The translations under genes and the position numbers were made by a program. A stretch of DNA of 10,689 bases from JBGUXS01 sp045118155. GTDB lineage: Bacteria > Pseudomonadota > Alphaproteobacteria > CAAHEQ01 > UBA3637. Within the stretch, counting starts at the first letter, position 1, and each line of letters begins with the position of its first letter. Below are positions 1-7,331 of the stretch, piece after piece. The notes beneath the pieces are model-generated. The model did not search any database. It saw only the letters and a list, made by a program, of their open reading frames with translations, and was not told the DNA's origin. The DNA lies in the NCBI GenBank assembly GCA_045118155.1, contig JBGUXS010000080.1, positions 1-10,689 of the forward strand. The letters run 5' to 3'.

Positions 1-249
1 CAAAGTATCTAAAAGGGTGGCCGTTCCATACCCCCCTTTGATGGCCATAACCGCCGTTGTTTCTGTATCGGCAAAGGCCTGATGTAATTCTTGGGTACGT
101 TCTTGGACGCTGCCGGCAAAATAACGCACTGGGGTTAACGCGTTCCCAAAAGTTGGGGTGTATCCTTGCTTTTCAAAAAGGGGGCGTATCTTTTCCCATA
201 TCGTTGGAACAACAGCACTGGCGGGGCTGACCATTCTTAATTTAGGCAA
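1..249 (-). CDS. LD-carboxypeptidase (S66 family), N-terminal part only
   Basis: This is the first 83 codons of a leftward gene that continues past the window edge. The product is probably a murein tetrapeptide (LD-) carboxypeptidase of the LdcA/S66 type, which removes the terminal D-Ala from peptidoglycan tetrapeptides during cell-wall recycling. The visible N-terminus reads like the family: a short beta strand ending in SPAS, then a 'YFAGSVQERTQELHQAFAD' stretch matching the family's aGs..eRa.dL..AFaD block, then AIKGGYGTATLLD matching (R)GGYG..rLLd. The catalytic Ser, Glu and His lie beyond the edge and cannot be checked. The start is probably TTG at 249, because AGGAGG at 255-260 sits 5 nt upstream; an in-frame ATG at 234 is too far from it (20 nt). 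The gene is divergent from the secreted-protein/transglycosylase unit, which also concerns peptidoglycan. Confidence 0.85.
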   Translation of the reverse strand, partial: MPKLRMVSPASAVVPTIWEKIRPLFEKQGYTPTFGNALTPVRYFAGSVQERTQELHQAFADTETTAVMAIKGGYGTATLLDTL

Positions 250-260
250 GGGGACCTCCT

Positions 261-335
261 TACGAAAAAAGTTGCTTTTTAATTTGAACTTCTATAACAT
301 GACAGATAATAGACAGAATGTAAAGGAAATTTTAA
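261..335. promoter_or_regulatory. Divergent promoter region between the LD-carboxypeptidase and the secreted protein
   Basis: This short AT-rich gap separates two divergent genes and must hold both promoters. On the plus strand TATAAC (293-298) and GATAAT (305-310) are possible -10 boxes, with TTGAAC (284-289) or TTGCTT (272-277) as poor -35 partners at 15-nt spacing. No convincing minus-strand pair was found. Exact sites are uncertain. Confidence 0.3.
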
Positions 336-767
336 ATGCGTGGGATGGTTTTTTTAGGGCTGTTTTTGGGCTTTTTAGCCCCCGTTTGGGGACAAAACGA
401 AACCCCGGCCCCCATCATCAAAAAAGAATTGCGTGTGGAATTGGTGGAAGGACAAGTGGTTCAGCCCCCTTTTAATGGCATTCCTTTTTGTGCAGGGCGT
501 TTAAAAGTGACGAATAACTTGGGAACAGATATTACTAGATTGCAATTAAACTTGGCATATAACGGGGTACAATTGCCTGTTTCCTTTGGACAGATTCCGT
601 ATAAAGGGTCGGTTATGCAAAAGTTTGCTATGGCAGGATCTGCCTGTGAAGGCATGACCAACCCCCCCAAAATAACGGTCCCTATTTGTAATTTGGCGGA
701 TAAAACAGTTGGGGGCTGTTCTTCGTTTTTAACTTATTTTATTGGGCAAAAAAAAGATGAAGTTTAG
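336..767 (+). CDS. Small secreted/periplasmic protein, unrecognised family
   Basis: A 143-residue protein with a clear Sec signal peptide: an N-terminal Arg, a hydrophobic core (MVFLGLFLGFLAP) and a likely cleavage site near VWG|QN. The mature part has about 120 residues, is rich in likely beta strands and has four cysteines (in PFCAG, SACEG, PICNL and GGCSS), which suggests two disulfides in the periplasm. I do not recognise a named family. The start is supported by AAAGGA (322-327) 8 nt upstream of ATG; an alternative ATG lies at 345. The stop codon overlaps the beginning of the downstream lytic transglycosylase by 11 nt, so the two are likely translated from one message and may act together in the envelope, for example as a partner or modulator. 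That partnership is inference from gene order only. Confidence 0.75.
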   Translation: MRGMVFLGLFLGFLAPVWGQNETPAPIIKKELRVELVEGQVVQPPFNGIPFCAGRLKVTNNLGTDITRLQLNLAYNGVQLPVSFGQIPYKGSVMQKFAMAGSACEGMTNPPKITVPICNLADKTVGGCSSFLTYFIGQKKDEV

Positions 768-2433
768 AATTTTTTTCTTGATTTGTTTGTTCGTATTGCC
801 GGTGTTTGCAAAGCCGGAAGCGGTTTTGTCATCCCAGGATGTCAAGACATATAAGGCCATTTTTACGGCCTTGAAAAAAGAACGGATTGCCGAAGCGGAC
901 ACTCTTGTGAAAAAGCTAAAAAATAAAGATTTGATGGGGTATGTTTTGTATAAAAAATATATGTCCCGCAAATATCATACCACCCAAAATGAAATCACTT
1001 CGTGGTTGGATAAATACGCGGATTTACCGGTGGCAAATGAAATCTATGCGTTGGGAAAACAAAAAAAAGCCTCGTTGCCCCCCAAACCCAAGGGTCTTTT
1101 TGGAAAAGATACGTGTTCGTATGTCCATAAAGTAGATCCGATTGATTTGGTCAGGCATCGGTCTTTTCCGGATTTGTCTAGTACCCAGCGCGTGAAAGCC
1201 CGTCAACAAATGCAACAAGTGGCGAAGAACTTAAACGCGGGGCGGACAAAGGAAGCTAGGAAAATTATTGATGAGGCGGCTGTATCGGGTCTTTTTCCTC
1301 AAGAGGAATTGGATAGAGCCCGGGTAGCATTGGCCTTTTCATACTTCTTAGATGGGGAAGATGACTTGGCTTTAACCTATGTTGATAAGGCCTTGCAAAG
1401 ATCTAAAAAAGTTTTGCCTTTGGCGTATTGGACGGGGGGCTTAGTCTTGTGGCGTCAAGGAAAAACGGGGCAGGCGAACACCTATTTTGAAAAGGCGGCC
1501 GCCCATGAAAAATCGTTCCCCTTGTTAAAAGCAAGTGCGGCCTTTTGGACGGCTAGAACGCATTTAAAAATGGGACATTATAAAAAAGTGGGAACATATT
1601 TGGAAGAAGCCGCTGGTTACCCTAGAACTTTCTATGGTATTTTGGCCCTAAGAACCTTGGGAAGTGATTTGGAACATGTTTGGGATATCCCATCTAAACC
1701 CGAAGATGAAGTAGCGGCAGATTTTTCGCATCCGGCCCTAGAGCGGTTTTATGCCTTGAAACAAATTGGCCAAAAAGATTGGGCGCAAAAGGAATTATCA
1801 TCCTTGTATTTGCAAGCGGATAAAGATGCCAAAGGATTGCTTTTGATGATTTCAGAAGAAAATGGGTTTTCGGATGATTTGGTGCGTTTAACGGGACAAT
1901 TAACGGGGGATGATACACGTTATCCCTTACCGGATTGGACACCGGTTGGGGGATGGACCTTAGATAAAGCTTTGGTGTATGCGTTTGTCCGGCAAGAATC
2001 GTGCTTTAATCGTTACGCCGAAAGTTCTGTAGGGGCCGTGGGGTTGATGCAAATTATGCCGAATACCGCTAAAGAATTGGCCAAAAAGATGAATTATAAC
2101 TGGAACGAACGGAAGTTGCGCGAAGCCGAATACAACCTGTCTTTGGGGCAAAATTATATTCGTCAGCTGTTAGATGATCCAGAAATCAATAAAAACTTGA
2201 TGTTTACGGCGGTGGCTTATAATGCAGGCCCTGGAAATTTAGCCAAATGGAAAAAACGTATGAAGTATCAAAATGACCCGTTGTTATTCCTAGAAAGCGT
2301 GCCATCTAAGGAAACTCGGGGCTTTATTGAACGGATTATGGTCAATTATTGGGTGTATCGGTCATTAATGGGACAATCTTTGAAATCATTGGATAATGTG
2401 GTATCAGGTAGGTGGCCTTTATACGAAAAATAA
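757..2433 (+). CDS. slt: Soluble lytic murein transglycosylase (Slt family, GH23)
   Basis: A periplasmic enzyme of 558 residues that cleaves the MurNAc-GlcNAc bond of peptidoglycan to give 1,6-anhydromuropeptides. The N-terminus is a signal peptide (MKFRIFFLICLFVLPVFA|KP). Residues about 25-390 are helical and repetitive, like the superhelical U/L domains of Slt70. The C-terminal SLT domain (about 400-535) carries all expected motifs: VRQESCF with the catalytic Glu at about residue 414, GAVGLMQIMPNTA at about 426-438, YNLSLGQNYI, and VAYNAGPGNLAKW at about 486-498. It is somewhat shorter than E. coli Slt70. I chose ATG 757 rather than the in-frame TTG at 742 because it gives a standard signal peptide. 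The start lies inside the end of the upstream gene (11-nt overlap), which suggests translational coupling. No terminator is visible after the stop. Confidence 0.93.
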   Translation: MKFRIFFLICLFVLPVFAKPEAVLSSQDVKTYKAIFTALKKERIAEADTLVKKLKNKDLMGYVLYKKYMSRKYHTTQNEITSWLDKYADLPVANEIYALGKQKKASLPPKPKGLFGKDTCSYVHKVDPIDLVRHRSFPDLSSTQRVKARQQMQQVAKNLNAGRTKEARKIIDEAAVSGLFPQEELDRARVALAFSYFLDGEDDLALTYVDKALQRSKKVLPLAYWTGGLVLWRQGKTGQANTYFEKAAAHEKSFPLLKASAAFWTARTHLKMGHYKKVGTYLEEAAGYPRTFYGILALRTLGSDLEHVWDIPSKPEDEVAADFSHPALERFYALKQIGQKDWAQKELSSLYLQADKDAKGLLLMISEENGFSDDLVRLTGQLTGDDTRYPLPDWTPVGGWTLDKALVYAFVRQESCFNRYAESSVGAVGLMQIMPNTAKELAKKMNYNWNERKLREAEYNLSLGQNYIRQLLDDPEINKNLMFTAVAYNAGPGNLAKWKKRMKYQNDPLLFLESVPSKETRGFIERIMVNYWVYRSLMGQSLKSLDNVVSGRWPLYEK

Positions 2434-2482
2434 AATAAAAAATTGATGATATTCAATAAGTTGTTTGGTTTGTATCTTGCAG

Positions 2483-2507
2483 ATATGCAAAAATGTTATT
2501 TTTTTAC
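2483..2507 (+). promoter_or_regulatory. AT-rich upstream element shared with the hup promoter region
   Basis: ATATGCAAAAA followed by TGTTATTTTTTTA occurs here and, with only a 2-nt insertion between the halves, at 8992-9017 upstream of hup. Phased A and T runs suggest intrinsically curved DNA or an UP-like element. Function is inferred from the shared sequence and position upstream of promoters. Confidence 0.35.
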
Positions 2508-2526
2508 TTCTAAAATTTTAAAAATG

Positions 2527-2535
2527 TGGTATAAT
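2527..2535 (+). promoter_or_regulatory. Extended -10 promoter for carD
   Basis: TGGTATAAT is a perfect TATAAT (2530-2535) with the TGn extension. No good -35 hexamer lies at 16-18 nt, which fits extended -10 promoters. Transcription would start near 2542, giving a leader of about 30 nt before carD. A ribosome-binding site resembling AAAGGCGG (about 2555-2562) precedes the ATG. Confidence 0.7.
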
Positions 2536-2570
2536 GGGCGCAAATGGTAAACTGAAAGGCGGTAAGCGAC

Positions 2571-3077
2571 ATGTCAAAAGACTATACGTTTAATCCCGGA
2601 GACTATGTTGTGTATCCTGTCCATGGGGTGGGGCAAGTAAGTGGGATCACATCCACGGTTGTCGGTGGACAAAGTCTAGACTTGATAGCCATTAACTTTG
2701 ATAAAGAAAAATTGACCTTGAAAATTCCTTTGCAAAACACTGAACGCACGGGTCTTAGGGCTTTGGCCTCTAAGGATGTAATGGAGCTGGCCGAAGGGAT
2801 TTTGAAATCTAAATCTAAGGCCAATAAACGGGCCCAATGGACTAAACGTGCCCAGGAATATAATCTTAAAATTAATTCGGGGGATCCTTTGGCCGTTGCC
2901 GAAGTGTTAAGGGATTTATATAAACACCCATCCAAAGGGGAACAAACCTACAGCGAGCGTCAATTGTATGAACAGGCAATGGCACGGTTTGCCCCGGAAT
3001 TTGCCGCGGTACATCAATTGCCGGAAAAAGATGTGGTGGCCAAAATAGAAACGATTTTGTATGAAAAATACGTTTAA
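2571..3077 (+). CDS. carD: CarD/CdnL family transcriptional regulator
   Basis: A 168-residue protein of the CarD_CdnL_TRCF family. Family members bind the RNA polymerase beta subunit through an N-terminal Tudor-like domain and contact DNA at the upstream edge of the -10 region through a helical C-terminal domain, stabilising open complexes, notably at rRNA promoters. Seen here: an N-terminal F..GDYVVYPVHGVGQV block (about residues 7-24), beta strands ending in LKIPLQNTERTGLRAL (about 50-65), then a helical region with K/R-rich KSKSKANKRAQWTKRAQEY and LRDLYKH...YSERQLYEQA. This order and length are typical of alphaproteobacterial CarD. It has its own promoter and terminator, so it is probably monocistronic. 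Confidence 0.93.
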   Translation: MSKDYTFNPGDYVVYPVHGVGQVSGITSTVVGGQSLDLIAINFDKEKLTLKIPLQNTERTGLRALASKDVMELAEGILKSKSKANKRAQWTKRAQEYNLKINSGDPLAVAEVLRDLYKHPSKGEQTYSERQLYEQAMARFAPEFAAVHQLPEKDVVAKIETILYEKYV

Positions 3078-3095
3078 TCATTAGATAAAATTATC

Positions 3096-3123
3096 AAAAA
3101 GGGCAGATTAACTGCCCTTTTTT
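3096..3123. terminator. Bidirectional Rho-independent terminator between carD and the LRR operon
   Basis: GGGCAG (3101-3106), loop ATTAA, CTGCCC (3112-3117), followed by six T on the plus strand and preceded by five A, which read as a T-run on the minus strand. It serves carD and also the converging LRR gene, whose stop codon (3122-3124) overlaps its edge. Confidence 0.9.
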
Positions 3124-4927
3124 ATATGTCCAAAAGATTTGAAGGGGAACTACCTTGGGATTGGGTGCTTACCTGTACAGGTAAAACGTTGATGTTCCCT
3201 GTGAATTTGCTTTTTTTTAGCATTTTAACTTGATCTGGTCTACAAGTAATTGTTAAGTCTTTGCAGAACAGAAACGCATTTTCTTCTAAGTGTTGCAGAT
3301 TCATGGGTAACGTTATTTCTTTTAAGGCCGTACATCCTGCAAAGGCACCTTCCCCAATATAAGTAATATTATTCGGTAGATTGATGGATTCTAAGGCACT
3401 ACACCCTTGAAATGCATAGTTCCCAATATAATTTACCTTTTCTGGCAGGACGACATTTTTTAATTTACACCAAATAAACGCTTCATTATCAATTTTCGTA
3501 AGACTTTTCGGCAGGGTAATGTTTTTCAAACCCAAACATCCATGAAAAGTGCTTGTGTTGATTTCTGTAACCCCTTCGGGGATAGTGATGCTTGTCAAAG
3601 AACAGCACCCTTCAAAGGCCATACAGCCGATTGTTGTAATACCTTTAGGCAGGATGATTTCTTCTAAGGAAAAACATTTTGAAAAAGCCCAATTACCGAT
3701 TTTTGTAATGCTTTGCGGTAAGAGTATATGTTTTAATGTTGCACAAGAGGCAAAGGTCCCTTCACGAATTTCCGTCATTTCTGCGGGTAAAATAATTTCT
3801 TTTAATCGGTTACATCCGTAAAAAACCCATCCTTCAATGTTTTTAAGTCCAGGGGATAAGGTAACGGTTTCTAAATGGGAAAAATCTTGAAGACTTGCTT
3901 TTTCCAGAGTTTCACGGGGGTGTGTCAGTGTTAAATGAATGAGATTGCCATCTTGAAGGGTCATAATTTCCTGCCCATTGGCAATCAAATGGCGGATGCC
4001 ATTTTCCCCTTTGTGAATCTGGATGGTTTTGCCTTCTAATTCCTGTTCTAAAAGGGTTAACTGAGACCTTTCTCCAGCAGTAACGGTTTTGAACGTTTTT
4101 TCTTTTAAATTAAAAATAAACTGTTCCAAAATAATTTCTTTGTCGGTATTAATATGATGAATAATTTCGTTTTTGATGTAGTAAGAAGGACCAAAATAAG
4201 AAAACCCAACTTTTTTATGATAGCGGATAATTTGCCCCCCAAGCATTATGAAACCATTAGGTAAAGTGCATTTTTTAGAGGGAAAATCAATCATAAACCG
4301 TTTACACAAAGCCCCCGATAAGCCAGGAATAATTTCGTCAGGATTTGCATGAAATGTTTCATCAGGAAATTCTACAGTATGGTTGTACCGACATGTTATA
4401 AAAAGATCCCCGACATTCTTATCCATTTGAATGGTAATGACCGAAGATCCATAAGGATCTTCGCGTTCTTCTATGCCAAAAAAATCTTCCCGCTTTAACG
4501 TGTCGGCGCCTCGTTTGATGCATACAATGATATATTTTTCACGCCAACGTTCGGTACCAAGAGTGCAGATGCGTTCTTTGTCGTAAAAATAAGGTTCAAT
4601 GGTATCTTGTCCTACCCATGTTTTGGGATTTTTAGGATCAAAATTAGGGTTGCTTGTATCATTTTGGGCCGTAACTAGATAGGCGTCATAACCGGCTTGG
4701 TTCAAGAGATCAATGGGATCTTGGGTGACATCTTGAAATTTGACATGAATATTTTTTAAGGAAATAAGATATTTTTTAAGAGGTGTGGCATCTCGTCCAG
4801 CGTATTTTACCGTTTGCACAATACCAGGGATAGAAAGAACATGAATGGCCCTTAAAACATTCGCAAATCTTTCCCCGTTTTGTTTTTTTATTTGTTTGAA
4901 TATTTCTTTTTCTTCTTGCTTGTCCAT
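3122..4927 (-). CDS. BspA-type LRR_5 protein with unrecognised N-terminal domain (paralogue 1)
   Basis: A 601-residue protein with no signal peptide or membrane segment. Residues about 1-360 form a domain I do not recognise, shared with the upstream paralogue: an N-terminal MDKQEEKE..KQIKKQNGE.FAN segment, YAGRDA, PNFDPKNPKTWVGQ (about 92-106), then RYNHTV (near 180) and NPDEIIPGLS. Residues about 361-560 hold eight 23-residue LRR_5 repeats (IxxxAFxxC, then SLxxIxLP) and a ninth capping repeat ending in LTITC. One repeat is a residue short (AFIWCKLKNVV). A conserved tail follows (Q..ML..S.F.G.I). LRR_5 repeats usually bind proteins; the role is unknown. I chose ATG 4927 over TTG 4936 because MDKxEE matches the paralogue. 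AAGGA overlaps the upstream stop codon, and the genes are 15 nt apart, so they are an operon. Confidence 0.88.
   Translation of the reverse strand: MDKQEEKEIFKQIKKQNGERFANVLRAIHVLSIPGIVQTVKYAGRDATPLKKYLISLKNIHVKFQDVTQDPIDLLNQAGYDAYLVTAQNDTSNPNFDPKNPKTWVGQDTIEPYFYDKERICTLGTERWREKYIIVCIKRGADTLKREDFFGIEEREDPYGSSVITIQMDKNVGDLFITCRYNHTVEFPDETFHANPDEIIPGLSGALCKRFMIDFPSKKCTLPNGFIMLGGQIIRYHKKVGFSYFGPSYYIKNEIIHHINTDKEIILEQFIFNLKEKTFKTVTAGERSQLTLLEQELEGKTIQIHKGENGIRHLIANGQEIMTLQDGNLIHLTLTHPRETLEKASLQDFSHLETVTLSPGLKNIEGWVFYGCNRLKEIILPAEMTEIREGTFASCATLKHILLPQSITKIGNWAFSKCFSLEEIILPKGITTIGCMAFEGCCSLTSITIPEGVTEINTSTFHGCLGLKNITLPKSLTKIDNEAFIWCKLKNVVLPEKVNYIGNYAFQGCSALESINLPNNITYIGEGAFAGCTALKEITLPMNLQHLEENAFLFCKDLTITCRPDQVKMLKKSKFTGNINVLPVQVSTQSQGSSPSNLLDI
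3242..3847 (-). repeat. LRR_5 repeat tract of paralogue 1 (eight repeats plus cap)
   Basis: An in-frame tract of 69-bp units encoding 23-residue repeats, from LKNIEGWVF to the capping ITC. The repeats are conserved at the protein skeleton but divergent at the DNA level, so this tract is old. Confidence 0.85.
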
Positions 4928-4942
4928 GGTTATCAAATATCC

Positions 4943-7054
4943 TTAAGTGTGGTTTTGGTGTGCCAAAAAAATCTTTTTTATGAAAGGAATAAAGGGTAAT
5001 TGTCTGGCAATTATTTTTGGTTTTACAGGGGTTGATTCCCCTTCAATTACAATTTTCCCCGTAAATTGACTGTGCCGGAGTAATCGGACTTGTTTTTTTG
5101 TTGCACAGGTAATCACTAAGTTATCACAAAGTTGAAAGGCATTTTTCCCAATTTTTTTGACACTTTTAGGTAGGGTCAATGTCTTTAAAGAAAAACAATT
5201 TACAAATGCGTTTTCTTCAATAACTTCTAATTTTTTTGGCAGGATAATTTCGGATAAAGAAGAACAATCCACAAAGGTAGAATCAGAAATGGTTTTAAGA
5301 TTGCTAGGAAGTTTGATTTTTTTAAGCGAAGAACAAAAGGCAAATGCCACGTCGCCAATAAATTTGACACTGTCAGGTAGGGAAATTTCCGTTAAAGATT
5401 CGCATCCCCAAAAGGCATTATCCTGAATTTCTGTAAGACCTTCGGGAAAAGTAATGTTTTTTAGGGAAGTGCATTTTTCAAATGCCGAAATTTCAATGGA
5501 AGTTAGGTTTTTGGGCAGGGTAACTGTTTCTAACCCATAGCAGTGCAAACATGTGCTACATTCAATGACGTTGAGATTAGGGGGAAAGGTCATTTGCTTT
5601 AAAGAAGAACAATTTGCAAAAGCATGAGGTTCAATGGATATGAGGGTGCTAGGTAAATCAATTTCTTTAAGGGCAGAACAACAGTTAAATGCCCGAAATT
5701 CAATGGTTTTAAGATTTTCTGGTAGGGTTGCCTTTTCCAAAGAAAAACAAGATTCAAAAGCCCCCGTTTTAATGTTTTGAACTCCATTGGGAAGGGTGAT
5801 TTCTTTTAAAGAAGTACATCCCCAAAAAGCCGCCGATTCAATACGTGCTAGGCGCTTTGGTAAAGTGATACTTTTAAGTGCTTTACAGGCATAAAAAGCC
5901 TCTACCCCGATTTCTTGAAGCTCGTCAGGCAAGGTAATTTCTTCTAAAAAGTAAAAGTCGGCGAAAGTTTTAAAATCAATTTTTGAAATAGGGGGCAGAT
6001 GATAAAGGCCAATGACACGGCTGTTTCTAAAACGAACAATTTCTTGCCCATCAGCCCAAAGATGATGCCCATTTTTATCTTTGGTAATTTGAATTTTGTC
6101 GTTGATTTGTTGTTCAAGAATGTCGGCAAAAGGGTTTAAGGTACCTGCGGTATGAAACGTTGGGATATCTTCAAAATTCAATAATACATGTTCTAAAATA
6201 ACTTCTTTGTCTTTATCAATAGGATAAACTTTCCCATCTGTGACATAACAAGCATCCCCAAAATAAACCCCATCAACTTCCGTATGATAATGAACAATTC
6301 GTTCTTCACCGTTTTGATCATAGGCACAAATAAAATTTTCAGGTAAAGATTGTGCATGAGAAGAAAAATCTACATTGAATAATTGGCGCAAGGCCTCGGA
6401 AAGACCTGGAATAATTTCATCAGGATTTGAAAAGAACGTGTTATCTGGATTACTTACGGTGTGGTTATACCGACTTTTGATGGAAATAAAATGGCCTTTC
6501 TTTGCAATTTGGATAGAGGAGACCGAATGGCTGTACTCATCTTCCCTATTTTCTATCCCTATAAAATCTGCCCGATTCAATTTATCCGCGCGGTCATGGA
6601 CAATGTTTAGTATAAAAAAATTCAGATAACGGGTTGGATCCCGAAAGGTACACAATTTTTCCCCATATTCCCCAGTTTTAACCCCCATTTCTTGCAATTC
6701 TTGTTGAGAGGCAAAATAACGTTCAATCGTATTTTGTCCCACCCATGTTTCAGGATTGTTAGGGTCAAAATTGGGATTGTTATCATCTGTTAGGGCCGTC
6801 ACAACATAGGCCCTGTATCCAGCTTGCCGACACAAGGTAAAAACATCTTGTGTAGAATTACTGTTTTTGATGCGAATATTTTTCAGGGATAAAAGATAAT
6901 GTTTAAGGGGACCAGCATCTCGTCCCGCGTATGCCAGAAGGTCTGCTATCCCAGGGATTTCTAGAACACCATAGGCCCTAACGCTATTGGCAAACTGTTC
7001 ACCATTATGCTTTTTGATTTGTTTTAATAGTGCTTGTTCTTCTTTTTTATCCAT
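4943..7054 (-). CDS. BspA-type LRR_5 protein with unrecognised N-terminal domain (paralogue 2)
   Basis: A 703-residue protein, first gene of the LRR operon. Its N-terminal 378 residues parallel paralogue 1 along the whole length: MDKKEEQ..LKQIKKHNGEQFAN, YAGRDAGPLK, PNFDPNNPETWVGQ (about 92-106), FIGIENREDEYS, SRYNHTVSNPDNTF (near 193) and NPDEIIPGLSEAL. Then come eleven 23-residue LRR_5 repeats and a cap (KIGKNAFQLCDNLVITC), followed by the shared tail and a basic extension ending LAHQNHT. In one repeat the usual AF is replaced by TC (ECSTCLHC). No signal peptide is seen, so it is cytosolic or exported by a non-Sec route. The frame stays open to 7213, but the promoter at 7109-7137 lies inside that extension, and ATG 7054 gives the MDKxEE start shared with the paralogue. 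No good Shine-Dalgarno sequence precedes it. Function is unknown; an interaction or effector role is speculation. Confidence 0.87.
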   Translation of the reverse strand: MDKKEEQALLKQIKKHNGEQFANSVRAYGVLEIPGIADLLAYAGRDAGPLKHYLLSLKNIRIKNSNSTQDVFTLCRQAGYRAYVVTALTDDNNPNFDPNNPETWVGQNTIERYFASQQELQEMGVKTGEYGEKLCTFRDPTRYLNFFILNIVHDRADKLNRADFIGIENREDEYSHSVSSIQIAKKGHFISIKSRYNHTVSNPDNTFFSNPDEIIPGLSEALRQLFNVDFSSHAQSLPENFICAYDQNGEERIVHYHTEVDGVYFGDACYVTDGKVYPIDKDKEVILEHVLLNFEDIPTFHTAGTLNPFADILEQQINDKIQITKDKNGHHLWADGQEIVRFRNSRVIGLYHLPPISKIDFKTFADFYFLEEITLPDELQEIGVEAFYACKALKSITLPKRLARIESAAFWGCTSLKEITLPNGVQNIKTGAFESCFSLEKATLPENLKTIEFRAFNCCSALKEIDLPSTLISIEPHAFANCSSLKQMTFPPNLNVIECSTCLHCYGLETVTLPKNLTSIEISAFEKCTSLKNITFPEGLTEIQDNAFWGCESLTEISLPDSVKFIGDVAFAFCSSLKKIKLPSNLKTISDSTFVDCSSLSEIILPKKLEVIEENAFVNCFSLKTLTLPKSVKKIGKNAFQLCDNLVITCATKKQVRLLRHSQFTGKIVIEGESTPVKPKIIARQLPFIPFIKKIFLAHQNHT
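5105..5920 (-). repeat. LRR_5 repeat tract of paralogue 2 (eleven repeats plus cap)
   Basis: An in-frame tract of 69-bp units encoding 23-residue repeats, from LQEIGVEAF to the capping VITC. The units are divergent in DNA sequence. Every unit keeps the Cys before the SL motif. Confidence 0.85.
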
Positions 7055-7108
7055 GGAGGTGGGCCATTTTGTTGAAATCTTTTTTGACGGATTAAAAAAT
7101 ATTCTTTT

Positions 7109-7137
7109 ATGATACCTTAAAACTTTTACTTTGTCAA
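7109..7137 (-). promoter_or_regulatory. Sigma-70 promoter of the two-gene LRR operon
   Basis: On the minus strand TTGACA (7137-7132) and TATCAT (7114-7109) are separated by exactly 17 nt. Transcription would start near 7102, giving a leader of about 48 nt before ATG 7054. The site lies downstream of the small-RNA terminator, so the operon is independently transcribed. Confidence 0.85.
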
Positions 7138-7181
7138 GTTTTTTTATAATAAATGCCGTGGTAAATGAAATAATACAGAAT

Positions 7182-7210
7182 AAAAAAAGGCCCCCTTGTG
7201 CAAGGGGGCC
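7182..7210 (-). terminator. Strong Rho-independent terminator of the small RNA (and lnt)
   Basis: On the minus strand GGCCCCCTT (7210-7202), loop GCAC, AAGGGGGCC (7197-7189) and seven T (7188-7182). The nine-base-pair stem is perfect and mostly G-C. It is the only terminator found downstream of lnt. Confidence 0.92.
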
Positions 7211-7325
7211 CAATTTCGGAAAAGAGGAACAAAAAGGGGGTGCGTCCGCTCCTTCCCAAAGTGTCTGTTTCTATATAGGGAGACTAACTTGAAACGGACA
7301 CCTATCGTCGTCATCATCTAACGAC
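7182..7325 (-). ncRNA. Probable small RNA of about 145 nt, unidentified
   Basis: A stand-alone transcription unit without a convincing gene: a consensus promoter at 7332-7360 and a strong terminator at 7182-7210. The predicted RNA begins with a hairpin (CGTCGT 7326-7321 with ACGACG 7311-7306). Next is a long imperfect hairpin, GTGTC-C-GTTTC (7301-7291) with GAAAC-A-GACAC (7271-7261). A pyrimidine-rich stretch (about 7240-7220) leads to the terminator. An alternative long-range pairing, GGTGTCCG (7302-7295) with CGGA-CG-CACC (7248-7239), excludes the second hairpin. I do not see SRP, tmRNA or RNase P signatures. Size and position would allow a divergent 6S-like RNA or a regulator, but neither can be shown. 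The promoter starts 9 nt after the lnt stop codon, so lnt transcripts would run into it and share its terminator. Confidence 0.65.
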
Positions 7326-7331
7326 GGGGAT

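Noticed and set aside
158..475. Plus-strand frame of 105 codons across the start of the secreted-protein gene
   Set aside because: It is antisense to the LD-carboxypeptidase start and overlaps the secreted-protein gene, which has a signal peptide and ribosome-binding site.
7055..7213. N-terminal extension of LRR paralogue 2 starting at 7213, with a hydrophobic segment that could pass for a membrane anchor
   Set aside because: The extension would be encoded across the small-RNA terminator and the operon promoter (7109-7137), and the paralogue starts with the same MDKxEE at ATG 7054.
7139..7318. Open frame of about 60 codons on the minus strand beginning at tandem ATGs inside the small RNA
   Set aside because: It has no Shine-Dalgarno sequence, reads through the strong terminator hairpin and has an unusual composition. 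The RNA structure explains the region better; a very short leader peptide cannot be fully excluded.
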